64,000 nucleotides of DNA, from NCBI GenBank assembly GCA_023614405.1, contig CM042694.1:356394010-356458009 (forward strand), read 5' to 3'. Made by a program: the position numbers and the translations under genes. The notes below the pieces were generated by a model. It saw nothing but the letters and a program-made list of their open reading frames with translations, had not been told where the DNA came from and made no database searches. This DNA comes from Avena insularis (lineage: Eukaryota; Streptophyta; Magnoliopsida; Poales; Poaceae). This document shows, one piece after another, positions 1-8,768 of the stretch. Every line of letters begins with the position of its first letter. The first letter of the stretch is position 1.

Positions 1-1258
1 TGGCAAAATTATTTGTGGCCAAAAGAATTTATCATACATTCTGATCATAAAGCATTGAAGTATTTGAAAGCTCAATCAAACTTGCATAGAAGATTAACTA
101 AATGGGTTGAGTTTATTGAATCTTTTCCGTACATCAGTAAGTATAAGAAGGGAAAAGAGAATGTAGTTGTTGATGCTTTGTCTAGGAAGAACATGCTATT
201 AACCAATGTTTATGTTAAAATTCCTGGATTAGAGAGTGTTTGTGCACTTTATGCAACTGACCATGATTTTGCTGAACCATATCATTTGTGTGCTCTTAAA
301 AACGCATGGGATAAGTATCATATACATGATGGATATTTGTTTAGAACTAACAAACTATGCATTCTAGAATCGTTGTTGCGTTTGTTCTTAATGCAAGAAT
401 CACATGCTAGTGGTTTGATGGGTCACTTTGGGCATGAAAAGACATTGATCATGCTCGCTGATCATTTTTACTGGCCCAAGGTGAGGCGTGATGTCTACAG
501 GTTTGTGAGCCGTTGTATTACATGCCACAAGTCGAAATCTAAGTTGTAGCCTCATGGTTTGTTTACACCTCTCTCTACACCTACTACACCGTTGGAATAC
601 ATCAGTATGGATTTTGTACTAGGTCTACCTAAAACACAGAGAGGTCATGATTCTATATTTGTGGTAGTGGATAGGTTCTCTAAGATGGCTCATTTTATTG
701 CCTGCCACAAAAGCGACGATGCGTCGCATGTTGCTAACCTGTTTTTCAGGGACATCGTGAGATTACATGGAGTACCCAAGACGATTGTTTCTGACTGTGA
801 TGTCAAGTTCATGAGTTACTTTTGGAAGACCTTATGGGGGAAGCTGTGAACGAAGTTGCTGTTCAGTACTACATGAGAGAGTTGATATGGAGGCATCAAA
901 ACATGCTGAATATGTAAAGAAGATTCATCTAAAGACTCGAGAGGCTCTTGAGAAGAAAGGCAAGAACATTGCTGCTGCACGAAATCAAGCAAGGAAGGAA
1001 GTGTTGTTCAAGCCTAGTGACATGGTATGGGTGCATCTACGCAAGGATAGGTTTCTACTACTTCAAAAGTAAAAATTGAAGCCACATGGTGCTGGTCCTT
1101 ACAAGGTGTTAGCCAAGATTCATGATAATGCCTACTTGATTGATATACCTATTGAGGTGTTTGGCGGAGTTAGCAACAGCTTCAACGTTGTTGATTTATC
1201 ACCATATGATGGAGACGACCTTAGAGCATCGAGGTCGACGCCTTTTGAAGGAGGGAGA
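1..1258 (+). pseudogene. Ty3/gypsy pol 3' part (RNase H end, integrase), degenerate
   Basis: This is the 3' portion of a retrotransposon polyprotein and enters from outside the window. Positions 1-190 encode the end of RNase H (IHSDHKALKYL, then VDALSRK). Positions 380-546 encode the integrase zinc-binding HHCC domain (ESHASGLMGHFGHEKT ... CITCHKSKS). Positions 580-846 encode the start of the integrase core with two catalytic aspartates (SMDFVLGLP and VSDCDVKF). The frame is broken by a TAG at 547-549 and a TGA at 847-849. Around 870-880 the reading jumps to the integrase C-terminal region (from about 887, with PHGAGPYKVL and NVVDLSPYDGDD). This means roughly a hundred residues, including the catalytic glutamate, have been deleted. 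A further TAA lies at 1070-1072, and a frameshift precedes the LTR. The element cannot make integrase. Family assignment to Ty3/gypsy is sure; the CRM-like clade is inferred from the LTR ends and the coding overlap with the LTR. Confidence 0.93.
1247..1258 (+). other. Polypurine tract of the left Ty3 element
   Basis: A purine run (GAAGGAGGGAGA) lies directly before the TG that opens the 3' LTR at 1259. In LTR retrotransposons this tract primes plus-strand DNA synthesis. A similar run precedes the LTR of the element at 18683-23043. Confidence 0.85.
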
Positions 1259-1609
1259 TGATGAGGACATCCCTACAATTACACCTACCCCAATGACTAC
1301 TGAAGATGCTCCAACTGTTGCAAGACAGGATCAGTCCAATAAGATTAGAATTGGACCTATTACAAGAGATCGTGCTAAGCAACTTGAACAACATGTGAAT
1401 TCACGCCTAAACGAACTGAGAACTTTAATTAATGAGAATAATGGGTGGATCAGGTTTGTTGGAGATTCAAGCATAGCGCGAGGAGGAGAAGGGCTACCAG
1501 AGAGGCCCAACATGATGATCGCCCAAGGATGAGCGAGGGAGGAGTAGGAGGAAGGCGCAGGAGAATGTCCGGCCGGATCCACCCGGACTGTCCGGCCTGG
1601 CTGAGAGAC

Positions 1610-1640
1610 GAACTAGCACGAACATTTTGTGTGCTAGTTC
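1610..1640 (+). repeat. 10-bp inverted repeat in LTR U3
   Basis: GAACTAGCAC (1610-1619) and its exact reverse complement GTGCTAGTTC (1631-1640) are separated by 11 bases. It lies about 210 bp before the TATA-like site. Whether it is a regulatory hairpin is unknown. Confidence 0.8.
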
Positions 1641-1847
1641 AGACACTACCCGGACACCACCCAGAAATTGAAGTTTTTGGCCCGACCGGACTATTCGGCA
1701 CACTCCACCCGGAGTGTCCAGCCTGACTAGACTATCCGGCCGATATCGACCGGAGTGTCCGCCCGCTGACCGAATCTAGTCCTAGTTGGTTTGTATCAGC
1801 TTGAGTCATACGCGTTTAGTTTTGGATTCTGGCCGCCCCAGCCGCCC

Positions 1848-1854
1848 TTATAAG
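1848..1854 (+). promoter_or_regulatory. TATA-like box in the 3' LTR
   Basis: TTATAAG sits in a GC-rich context between U3 repeats and the conserved U5 part, where an LTR promoter is expected. The assignment rests only on the motif and its position. Confidence 0.45.
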
Positions 1855-2190
1855 CCCTGGGACGACCCATAGTTAGGGTTTAGATTATGTTTAAACTATA
1901 TTGGAGTTGTTTCTTTCAAAGAACCTCTGGAATTACCTGTGATCGAATTATACTACTGCAATTGAGTGTGATCTGTTGTTCCATTGGGAATTAGTAGATT
2001 GCAAACTACCGTTCACGGTCGACGGCTACATGCGCAAGAGCGTGGTGTTGTGAATATCCCACAGGGTTTGAGGGCTGTTGCATTGGCATCAGGGCTCGAG
2101 TGGGTGAGATCATAGCTACACGCTAGTTATCTATCATCCACCATCATCATCGACAAGTGCTTGCTGAGAAGATCGGGCCACCCCATATCA

Positions 2191-3400
2191 AAAGCAGTTG
2201 ATTTGAAGCCTTTTTTAAGAGGGCCAAGAAGTATTCTCGGCTAGTTTTGAGCATTGGAGCGGGTCTAGATAAAGCGGTTGCCCCTTCTTCAACTAGCGCC
2301 CCTTCTTCGGCTGCTGGTCCTTCTTCAGCACCTACCCCTATTATCCCTATAGCCAGTGCTCCTTCTGCTAGTGCAACTCTGTCCTTGGAGATGTCGGCTC
2401 CGTAGCTTTGTTTTTTAGTTCTCCATGTCTCTTTTACTACTATTGTAATGAATATTTAACTTATCCTGTTGCTGAATGGTTCCTTTTGAGAAAAATAACT
2501 ATGTGCATATGCACGTGAGTTGCTCTTTGTATACTGAAGGCTTTGTATCTTTTGCCAGATTTTAAATGATCCGGCGGCTCCTTCTGCGCCTGCCCAGACG
2601 TCAGATGCAATCACATCCTCAACTGGAATGGGTGAAACCGAGACTTGCATTGTATGCACAGTAGACCCGCTGTTGTATGCTGAAAAAATGATCAGGTGAA
2701 GAAGCTTGAAGGGAAACTTTGGGTTATTCAATCAATGGAGGATGTTGCTCAGTCAAAAACATGCCAGGCCCTTGATCGTGAATCATATTTCTTGGAGGAA
2801 ATTTCTGGGCTGAGTGAGAAGATGGTGTGTAAGTTCTTCATGTTACTTTATGTTGCTCCCTTTTGCAGGATATCGATTTTTCTCTCTCTTTTTTCTTTTG
2901 TAGGCGTTCGATTGTGCGGGAGGGAAGAAACCTAACGTCTGCGCAATCGAATTCAAGCTCTCGTGTCTGCTTCCCAAAATTCCGAGATGGAATTTTGGAT
3001 TGACCATCGTCGTGCTTATGCCGTGGCTTTGCTTCAGGACCGCGTATCCGAGGTGGAGCAGTTTGTCGAGTGCTGCCATAGATTGTTGGCCATTTTTTAC
3101 AATGCCATGTTTCCTCGAGATCCCCGGCCTCAGACTTCAGCTGATTTGCTTGCGAAGTTTCGATAGGGTGAAAGGATTCATCATTTCGTGAAGCTTTAGC
3201 TTGTGGCGGGTGTCAAACTTGCACTTTCTTGGGTGCATGCGCATCATCCCACGCTGCACTTGGATGGCATATCGTTTGGTCTGCCTCCCCCTCCTGGCCA
3301 CGGTCTTGTTGAGATGGCGCCGCATTATGCCGCCGCCCACTGACCTGCAATTAGGATTGTCTGGAGGTGCCTAGAGGCGGACAAGGAATTTTTTGTAAAC
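2191..3400 (+). pseudogene. Antisense extra ORF of Tat-type element (gypsy-type transposon protein family), degenerate
   Basis: Translated in pieces, this stretch gives an Ala/Ser/Pro-rich segment (2280-2400, repeated APSS/SAPS), a probable coiled-coil piece (about 2696-2830, KKLEGKLWVIQSMEDV), then a conserved block with FWIDHRRAYAVALLQDRVSE (about 2990-3050), MFPRDPRPQT, and after an in-frame stop VAGVKLALSWVHAHHP and FGLPPPPG. I recognise these phrases from the C-terminal part of the protein that grass Tat-lineage retrotransposons encode antisense to gag-pol (often annotated as putative gypsy type transposon). Several stops and frame changes make it non-functional. It is truncated at its start by the LTR ending at 2190. 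The product's role is not known. Confidence 0.72.
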
Positions 3401-3829
3401 ATTGCTATCTGACTGTTTTTCTTTCATTGTGTACCTTTGTACTTTGGAAAAAGAATACTGCATAAAGCTATTGTATTTGTCAAAAAGGTCATATATTATA
3501 CGAGATTTTGTTTATTTGTGTGAGACATCCTTTGAATAGGACCCGACGATTTAGCGTGCTTGGCATAATTATTGGTGCCCGCATGTGTCTTGAAAACTTT
3601 GTGGCGGGAAGTACTTCTTTATTCATTGATGAACATAAGGAGATACATTGTTTTGGCGTGTTCACCTGGCCGTTGGCCTTTATTGAATATAAAATGTGTA
3701 AAAGTAAAGATTTTTCCTAAAAACCTTCGTCTTCTGTCTTGAGGTGCTCCATGACGCTCCGTGTTGGTTTGTAGGGGGTTTCGTCTTTTCGACTGGAAAC
3801 GTCGCGTCTGCACGGCGGACTAGAGAGAA

Positions 3830-4060
3830 AAGTAATTGGTTTACTGGATCACTTATACTTGGGAAATTGACGCATACGCGTAGGTCTTCGCCTTTTTTGG
3901 GGATGAGTATTAGGTTGGCTATCCACATTGCTTTTGTTATCTCCGTGATGCGCCATGTATTTGTGAGGCAAGGAGTTTGCTCTCTAATGGCCTTAATTCT
4001 TCGGGTGGATTGTTCATTGACTACTGCGTGTGATTTTGATGGGTGCTCGTCGGGTTCCTT
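3830..4060 (-). pseudogene. Reverse transcriptase N-terminal fragment (Ty3/gypsy)
   Basis: The minus strand reads RRIKAIREQTPCLTN followed by MWIANLILIPKKGEDLRVCV, which matches the beginning of Ty3/gypsy reverse transcriptase (consensus of the W(I/L)ANxVxVPKKxGxxRxCxD type). It belongs to the Tat-lineage element. The polymerase active-site block (YxDD) and everything downstream are absent, and unrelated sequence takes over below about 3830, so this marks the edge of the pol deletion. Confidence 0.75.
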
Positions 4061-4416
4061 TTAGGCTTCTTGCTTGTCGTCGCAATTTCCAATAGTTTCC
4101 CAATTCTCACGGGGAACACCGATGAGCGCGTCTTCCTATGCAGGACCAGAAGAGGAGGCTAGATAGATTGTTTTTGCGGGTGCATGGTGCACCTGATTTT
4201 CTGAGGTCTTCTCATTGAGGACGTGTCCCTTAGGTAGTAGTTCTGTATCCGCTATTTTCAGCTGCCCGAGTTCTGTCTCCATCCCGAAGATTCTGATATT
4301 TTGTTGAATTCTCGATCACGGCTATCCGAGCGGCTGAAGCTTCCTCTCACAGTTATGACCCCATTGGGGTCTAGCATTTTAGCACCAGATATGCATAATG
4401 GGGTACTGCCATGAGT

Positions 4417-4688
4417 CTAACGAAGCCTGGTTGTCCCAGGATCGTGTGGTACTAAGATGGCCAGTCCATGACTTCGAATTCTAGTTTTTGGCGCCCAAAG
4501 TTGTTCCTTGATCTGAATACTACGTCGAAGTGGATTTTTCCCAGAGGAGTTTCGGCTTTTCCTGGAACTATCGCATGGAAAGTTGTGTCTGTAGGCACGA
4601 GATTTGTCAAGGACCAATTCATTGCTCGTAGAGTTTTTGCATAGATGACGTTGATGCTGCTTCCTGTGTCTAGAAAAACTTTGATCAT
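4417..4688 (-). pseudogene. Retropepsin-like protease and linker, Ty3/gypsy
   Basis: The open stretch 4688-4452 contains MIKVFLDTGSSINVIY, the aspartic-protease active-site loop (DTGSS) near its start, and NFGRQKLEFEVMDWPS towards its end, the conserved protease-to-RT transition of Tat/gypsy polyproteins. It is flanked by gag on the 5' side and by the RT fragment on the 3' side in the expected order. It is not in frame with its neighbours, so the polyprotein is broken. Confidence 0.82.
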
Positions 4689-5475
4689 GTCGAACCCGCC
4701 AATTTATGCTTCCACTATTAGTGCTGATTGGCCTGGTCGAGGTACCTGAAGTGGATGGTCAGCTATACTGAAGGTAATTTTTCTGATAAGTGGAGATACT
4801 CGGGTGTAGGGGGTGGCGCTGTTACTGCCATGTTTACTCGCCCGGTGATCATATTCTATGTTCTATTAGAGGGTCGTCCTTTCTAGATCATTGACATTGC
4901 TCCTTTTGATCTGGGATATTCGCCTTCTTGGTGTATTGTGTTCTGTGGCTGCCCAACTGGCGGATGTTCCGGCTGTGGTGGTGGTGCGCCGATGGCTAAA
5001 GCACCAGGTGTAGTAGCATAGCCTCGGTTTGTTGCTTCGGTTGCCCTTGCATTGCATAACTCCTGCATCTTTAAAAATGGTCATTAATCTTCTGGAGATG
5101 ATTAGATTGCCTTTTTCCTATTGAGTCGACATAAAAGTGCATATTGCAGGGTCCTTCTAGCATTTGCCCTGCTGACATTGGTGGGTCTCGATTTTTCGGC
5201 TGGTATCGTTGCTACGGTTTGCTCCCGCCGATGTCATCCCTGCTACTGCTATACCCATTGTTGTATTCGTCACTTCTTTAGTTATCCCCTCCAGAAAAAC
5301 TGGCTGTGACATAACTTTGTCCGCTGTATCCATCGTTGTTTCATCGTCTTCTGTCGTTATTTCGTCTATCCCTGTCTTCTTCGGGTGAGCGGGCTCTTTT
5401 ATTGTGCACTACATCCTCCCCGTTGGCCCAACGGTTGGCCATGTCCATCAACTATGAGACTGTCTTGGGTTTGAT

Positions 5476-5838
5476 TCATCCCAATTCTTTGATAAACTCT
5501 TGCCGAGGAAGTCCATCATTGAAAGCGTCAATTTCTCTTTCGTCGGATATAGCTTCAGCCGAGTTTTTTATGATGTTCCACCGCTTGATAAAATCCCGTA
5601 TTGGTTCTCCTGCTTTTTGTTTACACGCTCGTAGTTGTTCCAAATATGCGGGTTGCTTGAACGTGGAGTGCGAAATTTTGATGAATTTGTCCTCAAGATC
5701 ATTCCAGTTGCTAATGGATTCTTTGGGTAGGTGTTGTAGCCAGGATCTTGCCGCGCTAGTCAGATGTAACTTAAAACTTTGCATTGCGGTGGTTTTGGAG
5801 CCACACTGTAATTTGACAGTTGCCTGATAATCTGCCAA
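5476..5838 (-). pseudogene. Gag capsid region of Tat-type Ty3 element
   Basis: A 120-residue open stretch contains the retrotransposon gag signature: MADYQATVKLQ at the start, SFKLHLTSAARSWLQHLPKE, ISNWNDLEDKFI, and LRACKQKAGEPIRDFIKRW. This is the capsid fold typical of plant Ty3 gag, where W.DL...F and Q..GES/P..F are conserved. The flanking gag sequence (5475-5100 and 5840-6350) is recognisable only in patches because of stops. It forms virus-like particles in intact elements; this copy is defective. Confidence 0.85.
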
Positions 5839-6350
5839 CCAGGCTTCGGGCTCTTGGAGACCGTCGTACTTTTGATGATCGTGGGGTAATTTGAAGTCCT
5901 TTGCTACTGGAGTTTTGCGAACCCATCGGGTAAAGCAACTAGCTCCACATAGTTTGTATTCATGTTCGCTTTAACCGTTGTAATATCTTCAGTTGCTGTG
6001 CTCTTCCCTGGATGTATCGATCCTACCCTGTGTGATATCGTCTCTCACGTCATTTTGCGGCTCTGACCCTGAGAAGTGGGCCCGCTATGGTGATCATGAT
6101 CGTCGGGTGTGTCCCACTTGTTGAGGGATGTTGCAAAGGCGTGGGGATCTGTCGGGTTGTCGTGTGATTCCTTGTTATGCTTGTGCAAGAGATGCTCCTA
6201 CCATGCCGAGTGGTGGAGAGATGCACTAGGGTCATCAGGTGCTGGTTGGGTTGTGATAAGATATGTTTATGCGGCCATGATTGCGGCTTGGGCTGTTTTT
6301 GCTTTGATGTGTCCCGTTGGATCTACTCTCATGAACGACAGGTCAAGTTC

Positions 6351-6845
6351 TCAAGTCAGTTCGTTTCTTTCAGCTTCGGGTTTGTTCTGCAGCCGTGATG
6401 CTCCTCTTCTTGGTGGTGCTCCCCCTGTTACGCTCCATAATCCTTGAGTGGAGCCTAGTTGTTCCTGTCTTAGGCTGGATTCATCGGCAATCATTTTTAT
6501 TTCGTCGAGTTGTCTTTGCATCCTTAGCAAGTCTCTTTTCTTGTGATGGAGGAGGTATTGATATTCCAGCAAATATTCGCGCGTGGCATCGGATGTCATT
6601 GGGACTGCACCCGAAATTGCTGCCCTCGCATTTTGTCATGATTCGGCTGGTAGTCGGAGGTGTTACCTTTCGCCTCCGTGTGGTTCTTCTCTCCCCGGGG
6701 TTATGTTGTTGTTCGTCGGGTCTCCGCGGTTTCCTTTGTTTCCATGATCTCTTGCATTATCATCTGATAAGATTTCATCGGGGTCAAAAATAGGGTTACT
6801 GTTGGAGTCTTGCTGAGTTAAAGCGTCCCCGATAATTACGCACAC
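6351..6845 (-). pseudogene. Probable gag N-terminal region of the Tat-type element
   Basis: Two open stretches (6845-6663 and 6599-6351) are hydrophilic and rich in Asp, Asn and Gln. They sit between the PBS/leader and the capsid region, where the long, poorly conserved N-terminal gag of Tat elements lies. The second has a heptad-like segment (LLRMQRQLDEIKMI). I assign them by position and composition only, not by a specific motif. Confidence 0.5.
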
Positions 6846-7390
6846 TTAGTGCTAAGTTGCATATGGACTGGTGACGTCATCGTCAATGTGGAGGGAGACA
6901 CTGTCTAGGGATCAATGAAGTCCAAGATTGTCTGTTCTAGGTAAATTTCAGCCATCCTAATTCCAAAGTCGATGATTTCGTCACCTTCCTCGAGTTCCGC
7001 GTTAATCGGGCTTGAGTCATATGGTGTAGCTGGCTATTGGTCTGATCCGAAGGAGAGATCATCGTAGAGACCATCGAGATCCGCTAGATCTGCCGTAATT
7101 TCTTTGTTTTCTTTGTCTGCATCGATCCGCGTCGTGACTTCTGCGGAAGATCCGACGAATGACGCAGCTATCAACTATCGGCACAACGTTTCCGGCCCAT
7201 GGTCCAGATGAGATCAGAGCCGAGGGGTGGGATTCTTCGGGTTAGTCTACTTGGAAACGGAAACTTCCGATGATGAGATCGGATCCGCTGTTGGCGGATA
7301 CCGAAACAAGGGTGGGCAGGCGTGGGGCAGCTTCTGTTGGATTGTTGCTTGAGGAAAAGGGGTCCGCCAAATCCATGACTCCAACATTCA

Positions 7391-7411
7391 GGATTCCCAC
7401 AGACGGCACCA
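7391..7411 (-). other. Primer binding site of the Tat-type element
   Basis: On the minus strand the sequence begins TGGTGCCGTCTG and continues GTGGGAATC. This is the tRNA-complementary primer site common in grass Tat-lineage Ty3 elements (usual form TGGCGCCGTCTG), with one substitution. It lies 1 bp inside the LTR end at 7413, as expected. Confidence 0.85.
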
Positions 7412-7412
7412 A

Positions 7413-7758
7413 TTGACGAGGGATATCCTCGGTAATGCCTATGATGATGGACTTAGGGTTTTGTGAAAAACAGAACGCTAGGGATTTCGTCGGATATCAG
7501 GCAAACAAGGGAGTCGAAGTCGCCTGAATACTTGATAAATTGCACTATTACAGATAGCTTGGTTTTTTTGGGAGAATATCATTTTGCGGCCCGAAAGTTG
7601 GGGTGGCCAGGCAACGCGGTACCCGAGTTCCCTGAAATCAGCCGCGATGACTACAGTTGGCGTGCCAAATACTCAGAGGGTCTTTTCGGCACGAATTCAA
7701 CTTTACGTTTCAATACAAAAAATCAGGCTAACGGCCGTCAAGTTGGGCCCCCCTGTCA
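7413..7758 (-). repeat. 5' LTR of the Tat-type element (outer end uncertain)
   Basis: The inner end is set by the PBS: on the minus strand the LTR finishes CCCTCGTCA. The segment with AACCCTAAGTCCATCATC just inside is typical of this LTR type. The outer end is a guess at a TG (minus strand TGACAGGGGGGCCC) near 7758, because no second LTR is available for comparison. The true end could lie up to several hundred bases away. Confidence 0.6.
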
Positions 7759-8280
7759 GCTTTCGCCGTTATGTCGCTGTCGTCGTCGTCGTTGCCATGT
7801 AGGCTTGCAGCGTTGGCTCATGCATCCTTTATGCGTCTTCTTCTTCCTCTGGGGCGGTAATCTGTGGTCGCGGCCATGGTGCGGAGCTAGGACTTGGACG
7901 AACCTGCTCAGCCCGTTCTCCTCCCCATCCCGAATCGGAGCTTGCCCTCACCATGACTGCACCATTAGCTCGGCACGGGGACGGGAATTCATTCCCGGGT
8001 GAGATCTGTCACCATGCCGACCATGCTCGGTCCTGTTGGCCTCCTCCAGAATCCGAGCTTGTCGTCGCCGTGGTCGCACACACCAGCCACGGCGCCTTCC
8101 TCTCCGAACCCCAAAGCCACATCCACCCAGTTCGGCACAATGCCAACAAGGTGAAAATGCATCAAGTTTTCTTCTTGTGATTGTAGAAAAACATGTATGT
8201 ACCGTGGCCGTAGCATACTCTAACAATGTACACATATATTGTTTAGTAGATTTTCATTTGAAATTAGTAACTCCGTGATG
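7759..8280. other. GC-rich stretch, no gene recognised
   Basis: This region is GC-rich up to about 8150 and then AT-rich. Open frames on both strands up to 95 residues show no recognisable domain. A short CGTCGT run lies at about 7777-7795. It may contain the outer part of the LTR and the target site of the Tat element. Confidence 0.5.
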
Positions 8281-8685
8281 ATGAAACATAGAGAACCTAA
8301 ATGGAATGACGATGACGACCATGTTCTGTACTTTGCATTGCATCAACAAGTGCTCGCTAACGAAGCAAGTTACCAAGAGAGTGGAGTTCATCAGCCATTG
8401 CCAAAAATATGTGAACAAATCAATGAGCGATTCAATGCAAATACACGCAGAAAAGCTAGATCCATGTCATCAATCATCAATAGATGGCACATTCTAGCGA
8501 TGCGTTTAAATGTGTACACGATGTATCATTTGCTTGAAGTGGTTGTTATCCTGAGCAAAAATGCCTGGTATTCACATTACATTTGTATGTTCTATGCTGC
8601 AATTCTGCTGTTATGGGCGTGGAAAGAAAAGCTGGGCTTCACTGAATATTACACAGTTAGGCCTAACTTAGTCTTACACAAATAA
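8281..8685 (+). CDS. Hypothetical protein, possibly Myb/SANT-like (fragment)
   Basis: The frame from the ATG at 8281 gives an acidic start (EPKWNDDDDHVLYFAL) and then PLPKICEQINERFN, RRKARSMSSIINRWHIL. The pattern W...DD..L......, a central (I/V)...F, and SxxSxxxRW is reminiscent of the plant Myb/SANT-like fold seen in NAM-associated and transposase-derived proteins. After residue about 80 the frame becomes hydrophobic and low-complexity and looks like intron or UTR read-through. No clean splice model was found. It could be a gene fragment carried by a transposon, or a chance frame. Confidence 0.3.
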   Translation: MKHREPKWNDDDDHVLYFALHQQVLANEASYQESGVHQPLPKICEQINERFNANTRRKARSMSSIINRWHILAMRLNVYTMYHLLEVVVILSKNAWYSHYICMFYAAILLLWAWKEKLGFTEYYTVRPNLVLHK

Positions 8686-8768
8686 GCATAGCTTAGTATT
8701 TACACACATAAGCGTAACTAATGATAAAGATAAAGAAAAATGGTTCATCGGATCTGCCAGTATGAGCA

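Larger units (their letters stand above)
1259..2190 (+). repeat. 3' LTR of the left Ty3/gypsy element
   Basis: The LTR runs from TGATGAGGAC at 1259 to CCCCATATCA at 2190, 932 bp, with canonical TG...CA ends. The start is fixed by the polypurine tract. The end is fixed by alignment with the two LTRs at 18683-19523 and 22207-23043 (reverse orientation), which share the terminus and about 300 bp of the U5 side. The first 270 bp are still coding-like (to 1532), with the motif GPITRDRAKQLEQ, so the pol reading frame extended into the LTR. U3 carries GC-rich repeats of a CCGGAC/GTCCGG type and a 10-bp hairpin at 1610-1640. The 5' LTR and one target-site copy lie outside the window. Confidence 0.88.
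2191..7758 (-). mobile_element. Decayed Tat-lineage Ty3/gypsy element (partial)
   Basis: Minus-strand order is LTR (7758?-7413), PBS (7411-7391), gag (about 6845-5476), protease (4688-4452) and the beginning of reverse transcriptase (about 4060-3830). After that comes plus-strand antisense coding sequence (3400-2191). The rest of RT, RNase H and integrase is missing, so pol has a large internal deletion. Many stops and frameshifts are present. The low-coordinate end is cut at 2190, where the left Ty3 element's LTR abuts the antisense ORF directly, implying that element inserted into this one. Tat/Retand/Grande-type elements of grasses are known for a long gag and an antisense extra ORF downstream of pol; the layout here fits that. 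No 3' LTR is visible. Confidence 0.78.

Noticed and set aside
1445..1726. 93-residue plus-strand frame in the LTR
   Set aside because: It overlaps U3 repeats of the LTR in a different phase from the pol extension and has no domain.
5336..5827. 163-residue plus-strand frame
   Set aside because: It is the antisense shadow of the gag capsid frame at 5838-5476, which carries the recognisable motifs.
6109..6793. Plus-strand frames of 112 and 132 residues
   Set aside because: They lie opposite the gag region of the Tat-type element and show no recognisable domain.
7463..8002. 179-residue plus-strand frame
   Set aside because: It runs antisense through the LTR of the Tat-type element and GC-rich flank, without a domain.
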